NCBI RefSeq assembly: GCF_030272615.1
Contig: NC_081407.1
Coordinates: forward strand, 317,840,456-317,904,455
DNA length: 64,000 nucleotides
Source: Cryptomeria japonica
Lineage: Eukaryota; Streptophyta; Pinopsida; Cupressales; Cupressaceae
Direction: 5' to 3'
Shown here: one piece after another, positions 49,291-60,815 of the stretch
Layout of the letters: each line of letters starts with the position of its first letter
How positions within the stretch are numbered: the stretch's first letter is position 1
Made by a program: the position numbers and the translations under genes
Notes under the pieces: model-generated
Seen by the model: the letters and a program-made list of their open reading frames with translations, nothing else
Told to the model about the DNA's origin: nothing
The model's database searches: none

Positions 49291-52200
49291 TGTAAAGACA
49301 TAAATCATGCTAACTTCAATAATAGCCGAAATACTCTTTATTCTTAAATAAACTTATTATTCCTTTAATAAGTCTACTTCATTCCACATTTCCTTCCATA
49401 GCTTCATTTAATCATTCCATTTATATCGTAATAAACACAAAATTTATGTAAAAGATAAAGATTCTTCATTCAATAAATCTATATAAGTAGTATCTCAATC
49501 ATACAATACTTAGGCATTTCAAGTTGTCGTAATTTCAATAACAAAATAATACAAAGTAAAGGGTGAGATGTGTCCTTTGATCTGCAACCCAAGCTATCTT
49601 TAATGCAATCTTTAGCATGAAGATGAGAACAAGATTCAAGCGCTTTTTCCACCCAATCTTGAAGCTTATTCTTCCCTAGAATTCTTAGTCAATCAAGAAT
49701 TCCCAACCCTACATGAATTTCTTAGCAAAAAGAATTCGATAAACAAGATGGAATCTAGTGCGTGCTTAGATGATACATGCATTTTCATTTTTATAATTCC
49801 ATTAAGAAAAAAACAAGATCAATCAAGGATGTGGTAGAGAGAATAAATAAATCCATCTATTTCAATGGTCAATAAGTTACTCAGCTGAGTATAATGCCAC
49901 GCATAGCAATAAAAGATAGTTTGGAAAAAGAAAACTATTCTCTCTATAATTCCACATTCGGCACCCATCCTGGAAGCTAACTTTCCACAAACACAAGCCT
50001 ATCTAGCTTTGTTCACATAAATATAGAATAAATATATACAGAAGACAATCTTTCGCCTTTTACTTCTAGCTTCCTATTTCTTGCAAGATAAAAATACAAT
50101 GATAAAGAAGACAATCTTTTGTTGAATAGAAATAGAAAGAATCAATCTTTTATTACAACCAATCCTATCTGTTGGGAAGCAATTTTTCATGGATAAAGAA
50201 ATATACATCTGAAAAGAAACAATCTTTCTCTTCTATATTTCAAGCAATTTAAAGATAAGAATTAAATATTAAGAAGGTGTAACACATGTGTTTTATTCAA
50301 TTATCAAAACATTTTAAATTTGTAATCATTAACTTGCATTCCATTTCTTATGGTTTAGAATTTTCATGTTTACATCGTCTAAGCTCTATATATTTCCATG
50401 TGTTTTGGTTTGTCGACCTCTTTTCTCGATTAACATATTTAGTTTAACACTAATATGTGACTTTCCATGATTTAAGAACTCAACTAACTGATTTTACTAA
50501 TTTTCCATAACAACAATCTAACATGATGAAAATTCATAAAGCACCTATCTATATGGCTTTTCAAATGAGACACCTAATAAGCATCTTTACTTCTCATGCA
50601 AGGATCAAATTCGGAAGTGTAAGTCTTTCTTCAGGAATCAAAATAAGGTTCACTATTTAATAATTCGTTATCCTAGTATTTCATCTTCTTTGTGGTTCAA
50701 ATTCAAAGTTTCTCTCTCTATCCTCTTAGCCTGTTTCTAGAGGGTTTGGTGATCTAAATTTCTGAGAGTTTTACTATGTTTATCAACAAACTTTTAAAAA
50801 TATTTCATTATTGCATCTATATTTACATGAACGTAATTTAAAGCAATTAAAAATGGTTTTATATCATGATTCTAATTCCTTCATTAGAATATTTTATAAA
50901 TCTAAAAATAGAACATACTTTTATCTTTTAGATCTCTACAACAAAACAAACTAGAAAAGAGCCTACCTCAGGAAATGCGACCCAAGTCTGTTATGGTCAC
51001 TGATAACATTATACTATCTGCAATTCCTCCCAATTCTAATTATTTTCTCCTCTACGCTATTCTATCTCATTAGCTCTCTACTCTTCTTACTACTTATTTT
51101 TCCATTCACCATTCTTAGATATTATAATTTCTACATTCTGCAAAACTTCTCTCTTTTTCACAATGTTGTCTTCTCTCCCTTCTATTCTCTAATAATAATA
51201 GAACAAACTAATGCTCATTCAAGAGCTTAACTCTTAAATTCGATGCTAAATCGAAGATGATCATAACCAATCCTCTACGTCTGGTCGTCATACTCCTAAA
51301 TATCTAATGCCTATTCTCTTCTACATTCCATTATCTATTCCGTTGTTATCTATATCTCCTTTTAGACTCTTCAATAACCTTCGTATTGCTCTATTCTTCT
51401 CTATTTGTTGCTTCTTCTATCAATACTATTCTTTATATCCTCACCATTTTTGCTTCTCTATTCTTTCTTCTCTATTGTTCTAGTTGTCTTTTATATTGAG
51501 CCTTCACTAATATTTATACTATTCTTATCCTACGTTGGTTGCTATTCTCTTGGCTTTAACTTAGCCATATCAACGACACCACTGATATTTATTAAGCTCT
51601 CTTTCAGTTCTAAATGGTTTAGAACTCTAATAAATTGTATACATGTCGACTAGGCTTGCATCAATTGTTTTAAACATTTGACAGGATTGTTCAACTTTTT
51701 TCCACGTCTTCCTATCTTCTCTGACTTGGCTAATTTTTGGTTTAGCAACAAGTGCGAGATATTACTGCAGATCCACTTACCTCGTGGGGTTCATTTCCTT
51801 CATTTCCACGTCTCTCAGCCCTTCGACCATCTACCTGCCAAGTCTCTCGATCAACCACCCTCTATTGTTCATTGGCAGTCGTGGGGTGCCAGGTCATCCA
51901 CTTCCTACAGTTCCTCTGCTACCGTGGGTCATGTGCTAAGTCAACCAAGTTGCTTACCATAGGTTGTGGGGTGCCAAGTCGACTAGTTTAATCAGCTTGA
52001 CCATCGTCCACCACTTGACTAATTGTTGATAACTTAATCCGCCACCTTTCAATAATACATGACTTATAATATATTACATGTTATATTAAAGAAACCTAGT
52101 AAAATAGGATATATATAATCTAAATAATATATATGTTTAATAAAAAATACATTATTTCGAATTGACAAGATTATCTAATGATAAAATAATCATTAAGCAT

Positions 52201-52865
52201 AATTTAAAATAAATACACATAATTAAAAGTCACCTTCGTGTATATAATATATATATACATACGATCAAGTCACAATTATCGAACTAACATGGCATAAGAA
52301 ATTCATATAATTGTAAATGCAACAATCATTAATGAAATTACATCTTCTTATACTAATAATATTAAATCATGTTTTATAAAGAACGTTAAGTTGCTACATC
52401 ACTTAACTCTTTTTCTTCCAAATATCAAACTACTTTTCACCCTTACAGACGAAATAAACGTAACAATTACCATTTACTCATAACATTTCATTAATTCAAA
52501 ATGATGCATCGATGAAATCACAATTGCACAAATATAGCTTTTCTATTGTGGTGTGTGAGAGATTCCATCTATTTTAACAAAATCCAGGAGCTAAGACAAC
52601 TCTACTTGAACCATGTTCTCGCCTTCATCTGCGTTCGCCTATTCATATATTCACTTGCACTTAGTTGCTCATTAGCAATGACGATCCCCGTTTTACAATA
52701 AAAATTATTACTGATCATTCAATTGTATATAAATCATTTCAGTGCATTCGATCTCCTATCTTATTTCATTAACAATTCTATTTTCATTTCATTTCAATTT
52801 CATTTGCGAAAAATAAATATTATTTTCCTAATTAAATAATTATGGAAAAAATAGGGTTCGTGACA
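49291..52865 (-). mobile_element. Large solo LTR (3575 bp), probably gypsy
   Basis: On the minus strand it starts TGTCACGAACCC, a typical gypsy-like LTR start, and ends TTTATGTCTTTACA. It is flanked by ACAAC at 49286-49290 and 52866-52870. Duplication copy 1 shows the unoccupied site at about 36505-36515 (TGATAGACCTCAAAA). No direct repeat of one end is found near the other, so it is a single LTR and not a small complete element. No coding was seen; a GTGGGGTGCCA motif repeats near 51885 and 51967. Confidence 0.75.
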
Positions 52866-53171
52866 ACAACTCAAAAAATGTTTTTATTAAACTTAAGTTA
52901 ATTATTAATACTATGATGAATATTAAGATATTATTATTTTCAACTATTAATTTATGTTATATGTATAATAGCATTCTAAGTGCGAGTTTTGTTTGTATGT
53001 TAATTATTTTATATTATATTGATTTGTTGTAGATTTGATTATTTAGGAAAAAAATTTGATTAATCATAGATGTTTAATTTTATTTTATACCAAAATTTAA
53101 TCCTTGTGTTGTTTAGGTTCTTCAATGGTATTCTTTTTTTAAAAGATAGAGGGTATTAAGAAGGACAATAA

Positions 53172-54720
53172 TGTTGTTGAACACACCACAAGACTAAGAG
53201 GGGTGGCAAGGGGAGGGAGAGGGGGTGAATCAATTTGGACCTCAAAACACTTCACTTTTGATTCATTAAACTTAAAACAACAATTAACTTATTATTGAAA
53301 TTATTAAACATGAAAAAAAAATCACAACAATCATATGAACATTAGATTTATGTGGAAAACCCTAAACAAGAAAAAATCACAGTGAGAATCATTCTCATAA
53401 TATGAATAAATGATTATAATGTTTCGGCTCAGGGCCAAGGAGTTCACTGTCCCTAAATGGACTTGTAAGACTAAGGCACACACAACCTTAGGGAAAGATA
53501 CAAACGGTTGAATAGACTGTCAAAAGGAACACACCTTTCGAAAAGTGTAGAGGAACAATGAATTGAAATGAACAAGATCTCCTAATTGTAAAATTGTCCT
53601 TAAATCGTTATGTCAAGCGGCCAATATCATGACAAACACATCTAACATCGAACACTATCTCAAAGCTCTTCACAAACTATCTTTTACACTTAAACTGTAC
53701 CAAATATACTTGCAAACCATTCATATCCACTTCACATCAATCCACATACATCCCATTCTCAAATCACACATCTGCATTCCTATATATACAAGATAATTCA
53801 TTGAAACCTTAGTTGAGGGTTGACCACAAATATAATAAAGAATATTACATAAATTCGTCCACCTAAAGTTATAACATCCATTGTAGTCCAATCTAGGAGA
53901 TAAATGGGATCTAAACACATCACAACATATCCTTTTCAAATGATTCCAATTAACCACACATGCTAACAAATCCTCCAAGGTTGGCATCAAATGAAACACA
54001 TAGATAAACAATGTAGCTAGCCAACTAGTTGGCCCTAAAACATCCTCCAATGTACAAAATTCAATGCAGATATATGAACATTAAAGTGAGATCCATATAA
54101 ATATCCAAATTGAACCATCAAAGAATATCAAGAGCAAAAAGGCATGATCCAAATAAGATACACTATTACAGCTAGTTGGAAGCCGGACAATTGACAACAC
54201 AGAACCCAAAACACCATAAATTATCTTGTTAATCAAATCATCACTACAAAACTAAGCTAGAACACTACACAAATAAAATCAACATATCCTCCAAGCCGCA
54301 AAATTGAAAACCTCATATCAGAGAACCACCAAGCACTCTTTGGAGTAGTTTTGATAGACACCCCACTATTAGAAACAATAACAACTTTAGAACTCAACCA
54401 TTTTTTCAATAGAGGACCTGCAAACTTGATAGTGCAATATAAATAGATCATAAAAATTATACCTAGAACCATATTCTATAATCTTCACATACAAAAGGAT
54501 CACAAAGCATTCTTCTATTGAAACATTAAAAACTCTTTCCTACATAATTTTTGTTTCATACATATTGCATATTCGACTACACCAATTTTCCAGTTTCACC
54601 TCATACTTAATCAATATCACTACTAAACCACACAACAACATCAAAAAATTCATTTATGGGCCATCTTCAACACATAATAATATCAATGACAACACAACAA
54701 AACAACTCAAGTTTCCAACA
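53172..54720 (-). repeat. 3' LTR of a truncated copia element
   Basis: On the plus strand from TGTTGTTGAACAC (start 53172 or 53175) to TTTCCAACA at 54720. The left end carries AGGGAGAGGGGGTGAATCAA, as in the two copia LTRs at 17.2 and 20.4 kb. On the minus strand the polypurine tract ACAAAGGGGGAGAA (54721-54734) lies just before it, nearly the same as in the element at 20.4 kb. Confidence 0.85.
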
Positions 54721-55089
54721 TTCTCCCCCTTTGTCATTGATGACAATATTTGTACCACCAACAACAAAGAAAATTGAACTCGCAATTGATCTCTCTCCTA
54801 ATCTATATTTATCTCTAGCTTTGACATCCAGGAAAAAGGGAACTCTACTAAACTCTCTCCCCCTTTCTAATAAGCTTTGATAACTGCAATACTCACTACT
54901 CCCCTTGAAAGCATCCACCACATCAATCTAGGAGAAAAATATGAACTTTAGAACTTCCCCTGAATAGATACACCATTTGAATGCATCTAGTTTAAAAGAG
55001 AGGCAATAAATCCCAATTTCTATGAAGGATAATCAAAGGTATCCTTTGCCAAAGCCATAGTAATAATATTTGTAATTTGTTCTTTAATA

Positions 55090-56283
55090 GGTACATAAAT
55101 TGATATCTCTAAGATTTTGATTAATCCACATAAATTGAGTACAACAAGATGTTGCTACAATGTATTCTAATTTTACAATAGATAATGACATTGAATCTCA
55201 TTTCTTACTCAATGAAGAGACCAATGTGTCTCCCAAGAAAAATGCACCACCACTTGTACTTCTATTGTCATTAGCACATCTGGCCCAAGTAGCATCTGTA
55301 TATGATTTCAAAGTGAAATAATCGTCCTTGTTATACCATAATCCATAATTCAAAGTCCCTTTCAAATATATGAATATCCTTTTCATTACTTTATCATGAG
55401 ATTGCTTAGGATTAGCTTGATATCTGGTAACCAAACAAAAACCCTGCATAATATCCAGTCTTGAAGTAGTCAAATACAATAATTTTCCACTCATAGATCT
55501 ATACTAAATTGATCAAAATTCAGAGACCCATCATCCTTTCTTAACTTACAACCAATAGCCAAAATGTTGGTCTAGTCTCCCCCCAGCCCACATGGTACCA
55601 GAGGATGTTTCATGCTAGTGTCAATGGTCACATTAAATAGTTTACCCAAGAGACTATAGTTCATAGGGAGTGCTATATACCCTATTCCTGCAGTCGAAAA
55701 ATAAATCAATACTTTATCACCTTCAAATTTGAAAAAAAGATTACTATTTCCAGTACCTCTTTCTGAAATTTTGCTGCAACAAATACCTATCCAACCTTGC
55801 ATACCAAGCTATAGGATCTTTCTTGAGTCCATAAACTATCTTTTTGAATCTGCAAACCATGTCTAGATCTTTTGATAGCTTTAATCCATCCAATTGTTCA
55901 ATGTATGCTTCTTCTTCAAGTTCTACATTCAAGAATACTGACTTGACATCAATTTGATATACTTTAAAGTTTATTTAAGCAACAAATACAAGAAACATCC
56001 TTATATCCTCCATTTTTATAAGCACAAAAAAAGTCTCATCAAAATTTATGTCGTTAGTATGTGAATAACCCTTACATGCCAATATTTCCTTGTTCCTTGT
56101 GAATTTTCCATCTTCATTCATCTTGTTCCAGAATACCCACTTAGTTCCTATAACATTCTTATCCACCAATCTAGGTATTAGTTCCCATGTTTGATTCTTC
56201 TGTATTTGAGGATCCTCTTCCATTGCCTTAATCCAGCTTTTATCCTTATCCTTGATAGCTTCTACATAGGTATTTGGTTCCAC
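55090..56283 (-). pseudogene. copia RT and RNase H remnant
   Basis: Minus-strand blocks: MEEDPQIQKNQTWELIPR and [18 protein letters not shown] (55975-56283), LEEEAYIEQLDGLKLS (55744-55932), then YLTTSRLDIMQGFCLVTRYQ and YTDATWARCANDNRSTSGG (55198-55494), and KLEYIVATSCCTQFMWINQ near 55150. The frame breaks near 55960, 55750, 55560 and 55195. Related in sequence to the element at 20.4-27.2 kb. Confidence 0.9.
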
Positions 56284-56599
56284 CTGTGAAAAGAAATAAT
56301 AATTTGCTTATTTATTAGGTTTCGACAAATCTTCTCTTTGTCTGAACTCCTTTACTATTGTGTCCAATGATTTGTTTCGTTGAGTGATTCTTCCGCACAT
56401 ACTTTGTTGGTTCCTTAGGAGTCCTTTCAAGTTTATTTTCTTCTACACTTGTCTCTTCTTTCTCTTCTAGAAAAACCTTCTCTTCTACAACCACTAAAAC
56501 AACTTATATCTTAGTCTTAGATTTAGGTACAATCTTAGTCTTATTCCATTCTTCACTAGCTTTGATATTTGTACTTCTAGCATCCTAAATTTTACTCCC

Positions 56600-57890
56600 T
56601 TATAATTTTTATTGCATTTGGGTCCATGCCTTAGCCTTTATTCCCCTAGGCCTGATGAGGACCTAATTTTGCTCATATCATGCAAATATGACTTCATTTT
56701 GACATTATGCACCATCCTAGCCCTTCGTCTTGGCCCCTAAATTAGGTAGGACTAGGGTGTGGCACCTTGGTCCCTAATAGGACCAAGGTACCACACCTTG
56801 GTCCTCCCAATTATGGCATAACTTTGGGCCCCTTGGCCTTTTCAAAATTTGAGCAGGAAACCTAGCCCCATGTCGGCCCATGTTGGAAAATTAATATGCT
56901 TTTTTACTAGAAAGTATAAAAGGAGGTTTTCCCCTCTCATTTGGACATCCACACACATGAAATTAAATTAGGCATCAAGAAAATCAAGAATTCAAATCAA
57001 GTGAGAAAGTAATAAGTCTTTCTTCAAGCATATGAGTAGCAATAAGGTCAAGATTCAAGCATTGGAGTTCATATTCATGTTCTGTGTTGTTGAAGACTTC
57101 ATGAAGCCCTAATTCCATGTGGAGATAAATAAAACTTCACAAGGAGCTTTATCATTTATGCATTCGGTCATTATTCAATGTCTCCTTCAAAAGGAGAACA
57201 TTTTCGTTACTGCAATTCACTTATCTTTCATTTCTATTTCATGGTTAATTCCAAAACTGGGGTTTGACTTAGGCAAACCCCTATTCCCAACTTCTTTCCC
57301 CTTATTTTTGTGTACACAAAATAAGTGTGAAGATACTATCTTCAAAATAAGAATTATTTATAGTAACAAATCAATCCCCCTTTGGAGTGCAAAAAGTACA
57401 AAGGACCAAGGCATGGGCAAAATTGTCCCAAATTTTTAGGAGTTCTTTTGGGGAGCAAGTTCGAATCATCTTACATTGTTCAAATCCAAGTTCGTGGCTC
57501 AATCCTGTGACTGTAGCTTACTATTTTTGTATTTTTACCTTCATTTTCAGCACTTTTACTCTAATTTCAACAATTCAACTCACAAAAGAGGATTATCCTC
57601 TAACCCCCAATCCAATTAGAATTCTTAGTCCTAATCCTTTTTGGTTTGTGACTAGATATATTGGATTGGAACCCTATTTTTAATGTAATGGTCTTGGGTC
57701 ATAAAATTAGTGGTTTTCACTACTTCTAATGGTGGACACCATAATCTTTCGCCATTACATTTTGGTGAACTCAACTCCTTACACCTGCAATTCTGATTTT
57801 TGTTTTCAGATCTCAGTGTTTTTTTATTATAGAAAAAATAGGTTCTGAAGAGACCCAAAACCATTTAACAAAGAACTACATCAAAAATCT
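56600..57890 (+). repeat. Gypsy-type LTR-like segment, plus orientation
   Basis: A TATA box (TATAAAAGG, 56915-56923) is followed by a CT-rich start and an AG-rich leader; a candidate LTR end, CGCCATTACA, is near 57759, then TTTTGGTGAACTC, which could be a primer-binding region. There is no long coding frame. The left end is not defined and may directly abut the truncated copia element. Classification is tentative. Confidence 0.4.
56749..56804. repeat. Two 25-nt imperfect palindromes and a perfect hairpin
   Basis: Units at 56749-56773 and 56780-56804 each run from GGACYARGG to CCTTGGTCC. Between them ACCTTGGTCC (56764-56773) and GGACCAAGGT (56780-56789) form a perfect 10-bp stem with a 6-nt loop. 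They lie about 110 bp upstream of the TATA box at 56915. Confidence 0.85.
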
Positions 57891-57899
57891 ATTGTGATG

Positions 57900-59472
57900 G
57901 TGAAAAATGGGATCAGGTGATTTAGGACCTAACCCCACTTTCCTCCATACATTGGAATGCAGAAGAGCCTAAGGAAGTGATTCACTTTGATTAATTCTTG
58001 TGAAAGAGAGTCAAGGAATACTTTAAGGGTTCCTATTCCTTCGCTACTATGAAAGGGAAATGAGCTAAATGCAAAGTAATGACAAACTAGGCTAGGGAGA
58101 TGAATGAAAGTGATGATATAAATTGAAATAACAAAAAAATGCATAACTAAAACTGAGATATAAACCATAGAACTGGAAATGTAACTCAAATGTGCACCTG
58201 ATATCAGAAACTGAGCCAAAATGAGTTAAACCAGGGCACGAGGTGCCTTGGTCCCTATTACCAAACTGCATTGTACTTCTCCAAACTACAAATTGAGGTC
58301 CTAAAACACTAAACTGCAAAAAAAAGCTAAAAAATCTTAGAGGACCAGGGCGCTAGGCACATTGGTCTAATAAGACTGGGACCTTTCTCTAAATCTAGAC
58401 ATGTGCCTATGAAATTTGTCTTCCAAGAAGTCCATAGCTTCATCAGAATCTTGCAAATAAACCTAGAAGCTGGAAAATGGTGTATGGGTGGCTATATAGG
58501 GTTTTGCCTTAACAAACCCATGGTTTTGGTGATTTCCACCTAGAATGGTATATTGAAAATGTGTGTGTAAGAACCTTATGTATGTATAAGATCCTAAATG
58601 TGTTGAAATGCAAGAATTAGAGTTCTATCCTATGATATGAGCATAAAACCCTAAATGAACATAATATAAATGAAATGATTCAAAATCACAAATACAATAA
58701 TGGATCTAAAGAAATAATTTAGATCTAAAAATAAGTGTTGTGAAACTCATATAAAGATAAGAAAATAACATGAAACCATACCAAACCCTAAGGGAGAGGT
58801 ACAAGCCAATCAACATTCAGTGATCTCCTATTATTCTTCAATATCTTTAAAGCTTCAATTGATGATGGAAACGGTTGATGAAGTCTTGGTGAATGATTGA
58901 TTTGCTGATTAAAGACTCCACATAACCTATACTTTCACTTCATAAGATGCTCCTTCAATTGCTTGTAGATAGATCCTTTAAATGAGAAAAGGAAAGGCTA
59001 TATGTATGAAACCCTAGCTTTGTTTTTCATCATAGACTGACCTAGAAATGATATAATTTCACACCATGTCAAATTTAAACATTATAATACCGCCAAAACA
59101 TGATCCTAATATTTGGGGATTAAAATTTGGGACCATGGTCTGATCAACTTTTTTCCAATTTTTTTAGGGATGCGATGATTAAGGGCGTTTAGATATGTGA
59201 AATCGGGCCTTGAAGCTCAAAATAGGACATAATTCTAGGGCTTTTGATGAATTAATTAATTGAAAGAATAAAATTAAAAGGGGCACACTTAGAATTAAGG
59301 GCCCAATTTAATGATGTGTAGAGGGATGAAAGAGGACTTTAGATTTAATTAAATTAATTAAGTTCATTCTTAAAGGGAAATTAAAATGCAAGATACAACA
59401 CACTAAGGTGAGTGTTAACCTAAGTGTAGAATTGTACCACCCAATTAAGGGTGCACAGTATACGACACTACA
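57900..59472 (-). repeat. 3' LTR of a gypsy element, minus orientation
   Basis: On the minus strand it starts TGTAGTGTCGTATACTG at 59472, directly after a polypurine tract (AAAGTGGGGGATAAA, 59473-59488). A TATA-like CCCTATATAGCC lies at about 58490-58502. The left end is uncertain. Two palindromic GGACCA...TTGGTC motifs (58229-58254 and 58342-58367) lie inside. Confidence 0.6.
58229..58367. repeat. Two further GGACCA...TTGGTCC palindromes
   Basis: 58229-58254 reads AACCAGGGC to GCCTTGGTCC, and 58342-58367 reads GGACCAGGGC to GCACATTGGTC. They match the pair at 56749-56804 in length and arms. Confidence 0.75.
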
Positions 59473-60815
59473 TTTATCCCCCACTTTAGCGGTCATATGA
59501 CACTACGTGCATATGCAAGCTAAAGTACAAAAAAGTAAATAATTCATGAAAAGGGATATATCCATAAGGTGTAGAATGAAGCCCCTAGCAGTATCTGTAG
59601 TACATTGTTAGGAACTACATCCTACAAAACCACATTGCTAGATAAAATCACAAAATCACCTAAATGCTTACTAAGGAAATGATGAAATTCACGGGTAGCT
59701 ATATGCCCCCCTTTTTGACTTGCTAATTAGTGAGTTGAAATAGGGTATCATGTTTACCATGTCGAATTATGAAGAAAAATTGATGACAATTGCTCAGAAC
59801 AAGGTTTGACACAAGATCAAAACTAATGGAGAATTATTTGGTAAGAGAGACATCAAAATCACGATTCCAACACAACCAAGAGTGTAAGGATCAAAGCTCT
59901 CTAACACAAGATGAAAGATTGAGTGGAAAATGCAGATTTAGGGTTTGGAAAAGAATTACCTTTTAAATTTAGAAAAAGGAGGAAGATGTAATTATCCAAA
60001 GACATCAACCTTTGAGAATAGAGGGAATCTTTAATAAAGATAACATCTTTAGTAAGAGGAGAAGGAAAAGAAGAATACTTAGGAAAAAGTGGATTCTTAG
60101 TGAAGGACTATGCACTTTCACTAAGGAGATATTATTCATGAAAGATGTATTATTTCAAAAAAAGAATAGTTCCTAACTAGGAACACACATATTCTATGCA
60201 ATAAATGACATCAAATGAAAAATGAAACTCAACAAAGGAAAGGTGAATTATTGGAAAAAGAGATAGAAGATATAAATATTACCCTTGTCCCCCAAGAATA
60301 GAGGCAAATACATCAAATAGGGATAATTTATAAAAGAAACACTCTTCTAAAAGAAGGAAATAGATCATCATCAAGGATAAGAACATCCACAACATAGAAG
60401 GGTTCATTATAAAAGATACCACTCAATGAAGAAAAGTATTTGATGAATGATTAGAGACTTCCAATACCAAGGAAGAGGTCCTAATTAAGGATATGTACTT
60501 AAGATACTTGTTAGGGATACTTGTTCCAATATGAGAGAGGGAATTACCAACAGGGATATACACCTCCACAATTAATAAGAGATATTTATAGAAGAAACTA
60601 CTTCACAAAGGAGAAAGTTTAATCTTAACAAGTAGAGATGTTTGAAATCATTCTTACTCCCATACATAGAGACAAGAGATGGGAAAAAAATAGGTTATTA
60701 TGTTGATTCCAAAGTATGATTGTACATGAAATTTTACTAACATGAATGACAATGAGCCCCCAATAGGCAAGCAGCCAATTTCACATGGTAAAGAGAAATA
60801 TAATAGGCACTAATG
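59473..60815 (-). other. Interior of the gypsy element without recognisable coding
   Basis: Between the polypurine tract and the last coding remnant. No reverse transcriptase, RNase H or integrase motif could be read in any minus-strand frame, and 1.3 kb is too short for them. A second purine-rich tract (AAAAAGGGGGGCATA on the minus strand, about 59708-59722) is present. The plus strand is purine-rich throughout. Confidence 0.5.

Larger units (their letters stand above)
40250..53156. repeat. Segmental duplication, copy 2 (contains LBD pseudogene)
   Basis: Matches 30716-36798 once two insertions are removed: a copia element (40330-46879) and a solo LTR (49291-52865). What remains is about 2.8 kb, in the same order and orientation as copy 1. 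The right end is cut by the LTR at 53172. Confidence 0.88.
53172..56585 (-). mobile_element. Truncated copia element (3' half)
   Basis: 3' LTR, polypurine tract, RNase H and reverse transcriptase are present on the minus strand. Integrase, protease, gag and the 5' LTR are missing, replaced from about 56.6 kb by gypsy-like sequence. It ends duplication copy 2. Confidence 0.82.

Noticed and set aside
49291-52865. Small open frames near 51.4-52.0 kb as genes
   Set aside because: They lie within the solo LTR and show no conserved domain.
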